This document shows, in pieces, positions 59,892-64,000 of a stretch of 64,000 bases of DNA (positions are counted from its first letter, which is position 1; the number at the start of each line of letters is the position of its first letter). The position numbers were made by a program, and so were the translations under genes. The stretch comes from Capniomyces stellatus. Lineage: Eukaryota > Kickxellomycota > Harpellomycetes > Harpellales > Legeriomycetaceae. The notes under the pieces were generated by a model, which had not been told where the DNA came from, did no database searches, and saw only the letters and a list, made by a program, of their open reading frames with translations. The stretch lies in NCBI GenBank assembly GCA_001661515.1, contig LUVW01000023.1:593971-657970 (forward strand). The letters are read 5' to 3'.

Positions 59892-62800
59892 CTATTTTTT
59901 AGGGGGAAAGTTGTATTTAATGGGGGAAGTTGGGTTCCAAGTAGACATTTGGATGTTTTGTGAACCGGGACTGGAATTGTTGGCAGAGTTGTTGGCAAAA
60001 GGGGTGGAGTTTAGGCCAAGGGACTTTGTTATATCCTGGGACTCGATATTTCTAGCCAAGCTGTAGTCGCTGCAGCGGTTGCGCAGACTCATGAGGGAGT
60101 TATTGGCGTTGAGGTAAAAAGTGAGGCCTTGTTTCAAAGAACCAACAATCTCGTTGAAGCGGACCAAACAGAGCTGCAAGTTGCGCAGGGCAGACTCGCG
60201 CTGTTCAATGACAGGATTGAGTTTCCTCAGGCTCATAAAAGCGGTGCTAGACTCCTTCAGCGAATCCAGAAGCTCAGATTGAAGCTCGGTTTGAGATTTC
60301 AGGTATGCTTTATCTGAGCTGTACTGGGTGTCCAGTCTGCTGTTAAACAGGGGCTCAAACTGTTCGATGTTCAGTTTTATGAAAGGCGACATTGCAAGTT
60401 CAGCTATTCTGTCAACCTCAAGCCCCAGCACAGGCCCAATGTCGTCGTTTGACAGCTTTACGTTTAGTTTTCTAATCACTTCGATTCTCTCGTTTCGCAT
60501 TTGCTTTATCTCAACCAGGTACTGCTTCAGCCTGGTAATCACAGTTGCCTGCTGGTTTGGCGAGTCGCTGGAGTTGGGCGCTGAGTCCATGACCTGGCTG
60601 TTTGCTGCTGAGGGCAAAGCTGCGGCTATCTGTTCACGGTTCGACTCGAGTAGCTTGATAAACGGCATCCAGTTTGCAAACTTGGTCTTCAGCTCCTCGT
60701 CGCTCCTCATGGCCTTTTCTATAGTCTCTTTGTACCGCCTGATATCCGCCCTATACTCTCTTGATGCGTGGTCGCTAAATGGCCTGTCAATGGCAACCTG
60801 GTTGATGTCGGCCCGGTGTCGCATCTCGTTGTCCAGCTTTGCCTCGCTATCCAGAATCTCGGTCGCCTCGTTTGCCAAATCTACCGCTTTGCTCCTCTCA
60901 GCACTCACCTGGCTGAACAGCTGCTGGACCCCAGACACCCCACCCTCTGACCGGATTCGGTCTGATCCCGCAAGAATCTCTGGGGGAATCCCCACCGGTT
61001 TCTGGCTTGCCTCCAGCACCGCCTCTACATTCAACATTGCCACCACCTTCTCACACTCTGCTGTCAGCGCATCCAGTGGCTCCAAAATACTGTGTCTCAC
61101 GTATTGCTCCTTCCGATCCTCGTACAAACTGGCTGCCTCGTGCACCACAAACGGAACCAACCCCCTGAACAACGGCTGCCCAAGCCTCCCCCCTTCCTCA
61201 AAGTGTCTTCCTGGACTCTCCAGTATCTCTGACACCACCGCCTGCGCCATCTTGTACCCCGATATCACCGCAAGCTTATTGGCTGGAGTAACTAGCTCCA
61301 GGTATATAATATCGTTATCCCTCGACGCCCGTCTAAGGTTTTCCTCCAACTTGTCGCTCAATCCCTATACACACATTCGTTTATTTATATTTATATTATA
61401 CCGTTTATCCTTCACCCCATCCACAAACTATAAACTCTACAATAAAATACAGTACACTACCAATCATTACATTATAGACCTCTTCAAACGCTGAACTGCG
61501 CTGCTTAAAAAACCCCTTTCCTTGTATCACAATCACTTGAATCGATTTCAGCGTATCAAGTGCGGCCTGCAGCCTAGATATTTCTTCGCCATACTTTCCA
61601 TTTTCCAAACATTCTATCGACTTTCTATAGTTCCCAACCGCCTCAAAGTACCTTTTCTTGAACTGCAGCAACTCTTCCAATCCCTATTACACACAGTCAC
61701 GGTCTATCAAACCCCATCTTGCCCCGCTATTTAAACATACCAATCAATAATAAACATATAAAGCGTTGCTCAGCTTACCACAATCAACTTTAGGTCTTTG
61801 TCGCCTGATCGCAGTGCTTCTTGCGTAGCTGCATACATCTCTGAAACTCCAACTGAAATACGTGCTATGTTGCCGTTTTTCTTCTGCTCCATAACAACAT
61901 TTCTAAACAGACACTCCTGAGCCTGTGCCGTCATTAAACTCTCTAAAACCAAAAGAAACTGTGACGACATATCCTCCGTCAACTCGCTACGACATTCTAC
62001 AACAACCTTGCTTCGAAGCAACTTGAACGCCCCCGCAGCAAGCTATTAAACATTACATACTTTTGTTTATCCCCTCTTTACTTCAACCAACCTGTAATCG
62101 GAGTTCGATCCCCCAAATCTCAACAAAAACATTCTACAATAACCAATCTATTTCTTCTTTTTTTCTTTCTTTTTTTTTACCTGAAAGTAATGGAACGCTG
62201 TCTTTATTCCCTCAGTGCCAGACTTGTCCTCTTGGACTGCTAGTTGTGAATAAACCGCTCCAATGTTATATAACACCGCTGCCCTCTCAAACCATAGATC
62301 AACATGGCTCGCTATTATAATATACCATAACACAACACAAAGCAGAAAATATACCAACTAAATTTGCTTTCTTGATCGCTACATCATTATTTTCGTCATT
62401 ATCTTCTGTATACATAATGCTTATTTAACCACATTTATCCAACAAATAACCGCTCAACACAATAAACAAATTCTTAAACCTTGGCACAAGGCAACTTACC
62501 TTTTACTTCTTGGTTGAAAGAGTTCCCCCAAGTAAATGAAACATTAACATTTGAGGGAAATTTCGTGAACATGTAACACAATTGCCCATAATACCTAAAT
62601 TTTAAACTTCTTTAATTAATACCACTACACAAGTATAAAAAATCCCTATCTTTTTTTATATTACAGTTAAAATTACCAATGCCAATTCAAAAAAAACTAG
62701 TATACCCCCCCCCCCCATTTACCTTATTAGCCTATCCAAAGTAGAAGAATTGCTCTCACGAAATACCCCAAAACCCACTACAATCCCCTCTCTCATCCCA

Positions 62801-62928
62801 TCAAGCACTCTAAGGTCATCCAAATACATCTCAGGCGGTTCAGCATAAGACTGAGTGATATATTTAGACAGACCCTCGATTAGCTTGACAGAATTAGTCC
62901 GCTTCACCGGTACCGATATCAGCTCCAT
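59892..62928 (-). CDS. BRO1-domain protein (PalA/Rim20-ALIX family)
   Basis: Seven exons: 62928-62723, 62594-62500, 62405-62355, 62311-62181, 62042-61779, 61683-61471 and 61364-59892. All introns are GT/AG, the frame is continuous, 810 residues. The BRO1 domain runs from MELISVPVKRTNSVKL through LIRYYGQLCYMFTKFP, LWFERAAVLYNIGAVYSQLA, FHYFQLAAGAFKLL and AQAQECLF to NLRRASRDNDIIYLE. Then follows a V-shaped coiled-coil domain (GLVPFVVHEAASLYEDRKEQ ... IPPEIL) as in PalA/Rim20 and ALIX, which bind YPxL motifs. The proline-rich tail of ALIX is reduced to a few residues. Fungal PalA/Rim20 bridges ESCRT-III (Snf7) and PacC/Rim101 for pH signalling, while Bro1 acts in endosomal sorting; which role applies is not certain. 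Six introns lie in the first 320 codons, then one 1.47 kb exon. Confidence 0.92.
62705..62716 (-). repeat. G12 homopolymer (sense strand) in intron 1 of the BRO1-domain gene
   Basis: Twelve C on the plus strand, read as G on the sense strand, starting six bases after the GTAAAT donor at 62722. Confidence 0.9.
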
Positions 62929-63791
62929 TTTATTATTTACTTCCTCGTTGTTTTAAAGCTTGAAAAAAACCTTCTTCCCCTTCAAAAATCGTGATAATCT
63001 TATAATGTCCTATTTAGATTCCTTCAAATGCAATGTTGCGGAATAACCCTGTAATTGATAACATAAAATAATAGCAAAAAGCATAATAAAAGCAAATGTT
63101 TAGCAAAAACGAATTAGTTCAAAGTTGATTGCAATAAATTAATGTTACATTCCCCTATTTTAAAGAAAATAGCGACTATATGTAAACTATTGAACACAAA
63201 AGCTAAATTAAGCCAAAACCAACAACATATCATAACAAATTAACTAGTTGATATAATTTGTTTTAAAAGCTCGATATTTGTTGACAATAGTTGCATAATA
63301 GCACTCAACTAGAAAACTAAAAGTTGAGTTAGAAAAAAAGCAAAAGAGAATTAGCAAACTAGGAGGTCAAGTTTATTCGCTAGAAGAATAAGTGAAAATC
63401 ATACTCAAGTAATATATTGCTGGTACTTTTCTTTTGTTTTACCAACTTTCAAACTTGCCAAATTGGCTCGTTAAACTGGCTCGTTAAACTGGCTCGTTAA
63501 ATTGGAAAAAGAAAAAGCAAAAGCTAAAACAATTAAACCTTGGCAAAATCATTCAACAAACGCAGACTTTCCAAAACCCCAGTCTGATCTGATATCTATT
63601 TACCAATGCTCTCACTACCGGCTTGGCCAATGCGTGATTGTACATCAAGGCCCAACACAAACAACACCAGCCCAACTAAACATACCCGCATCCAACAAAC
63701 TGTATATGCAGTCTAGATCGCCTGAGCATCAAGTAGCAACGATTACAGACTATTTTTGGACATGAAAGACCAAAAAATCATACTTCCATTG
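62929..63791. other. Upstream region of the BRO1-domain gene and tRNA pair
   Basis: 863 AT-rich bases. A plus-strand open frame at 63502-63765 without an ATG start has fairly complex sequence (PWQNHSTNADFPKPQSD) but no domain. A 13-base repeat lies at 63465-63503. Confidence 0.5.
63465..63503 (+). repeat. 13-base tandem repeat GGCTCGTTAAACT, three copies
   Basis: Three consecutive copies, the last ending ATT. They lie about 290 bases before the tRNA genes. Confidence 0.85.
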
Positions 63792-63873
63792 GTCAGTGTG
63801 TCCGAGCGGTTAAGGAGATAGACTTGAAATCTATTGGGCTATGCCCGCACAGGTTCAAATCCTGTCGCTGACG
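63792..63873 (+). tRNA. tRNA-Ser (anticodon UGA)
   Basis: Complete cloverleaf. The acceptor stem GTCAGTG pairs with CGCTGAC. The anticodon stem ATAGA/TCTAT closes loop CTTGAAA with anticodon TGA. A long variable arm (TGGGCTATGCCCGC) is typical of serine tRNA. T arm is ACAGG/CCTGT with TTCAAAT, and box B reads GGTTCAAATCC. It has no intron. There is no T run directly after it; the next tRNA starts seven bases downstream. Confidence 0.96.
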
Positions 63874-63880
63874 AAATCTT

Positions 63881-63951
63881 GCGTAGATGGTTTAGTGGTA
63901 TAATTGCCGCCTGCCACGCGGCAGACCCGGGTTCGATTCCCGGTCTACGCA
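63881..63951 (+). tRNA. tRNA-Gly (anticodon GCC)
   Basis: Complete cloverleaf. The acceptor stem GCGTAGA pairs with TCTACGC. The anticodon stem GCCGC/GCGGC closes loop CTGCCAC with anticodon GCC. Box A is TGGTTTAGTGG and box B is GGTTCGATTCC. It has no intron, a short variable loop, and an immediate T5 terminator. Confidence 0.97.
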
Positions 63952-63956
63952 TTTTT
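63952..63956 (+). terminator. Pol III terminator
   Basis: Five T directly after the tRNA-Gly discriminator base. A second T5 begins at 63961. This is probably the shared terminator of both tRNAs. Confidence 0.8.
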
Positions 63957-64000
63957 GATTCTTTTTGTTGCTAGAACCTTTATTTTTGCTACTTTTATTT

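Noticed and set aside
60328..61494. 388-codon plus-strand frame
   Set aside because: Antisense to the BRO1-domain gene, Ser/Leu-rich shadow with no domain.
63502..63765. 87-codon plus-strand frame before the tRNAs
   Set aside because: No ATG start and no recognisable domain. It could be an exon, but nothing ties it to a gene.

Overview
This 64 kb window is nuclear DNA of a fungus. The AT-rich gene deserts, spliceosomal introns of about 80-250 bases with GTRNGT-like donors, a CRH-type cell-wall transglycosylase, a PalA/Rim20-like BRO1 protein, kinesin-5 and PEX11 all fit. A TMEM94-type P-type ATPase relative, an undivided Mad3/Bub1 (MadBub) protein and a centriolar TCP-domain protein point away from the Dikarya, towards an early-diverging lineage; Zoopagomycota/Kickxellomycotina is my guess, not a demonstration. 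Most intron-containing models were built by hand from splice sites and frame continuity, so exon ends are predictions.

Layout. 1-6.8 kb: 5' part of an unrecognised gene running off the left edge (-), a secreted proteinase K-like subtilase (-), and a 3.9 kb gene-poor stretch with a short assembly gap. 6.8-17.8 kb: mitochondrial BolA-like protein (+), then MadBub (-) and kinesin-5 (-) in tandem, two spindle genes. 19.4-28.2 kb: PEX11 (+), a small secreted cysteine-containing protein (-), a hypothetical spliced gene (+), the KEOPS kinase BUD32 in six exons (-), mitochondrial ribosomal protein uL11m (+) and a Cue2-like CUE/DUF1771/Smr protein (-). 30.4-40.5 kb: GPI-anchored GH16 (CRH) enzyme (+), a nine-exon gene ending in a CPAP/SAS-4-type TCP (G-box) domain (+), and the TMEM94-like transporter (+), followed directly by a 294-base assembly gap. 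43.4-64 kb: a divergent PP1-type phosphatase (+), a homeodomain factor (+), an ABCA-type half transporter (+), the BRO1-domain gene in seven exons (-), and a closely spaced tRNA-Ser(UGA)/tRNA-Gly(GCC) pair (+).

How the genes relate. Nothing suggests an operon, biosynthetic cluster, CRISPR array or intact mobile element. MadBub, kinesin-5, PP1 and the TCP-domain protein all belong to mitotic or centrosomal biology, but only MadBub and kinesin-5 are adjacent. Introns of long genes crowd at their 5' ends, coding strands tend to be G-rich near the start, and runs of 10-13 G lie on the sense strand of several introns; the two assembly gaps sit in such G or C runs. The most unusual items are the TCP-domain gene, the MadBub protein, the ABC transporter lacking the switch histidine, and an unexplained coding-like or structured island at 46.0-46.56 kb.
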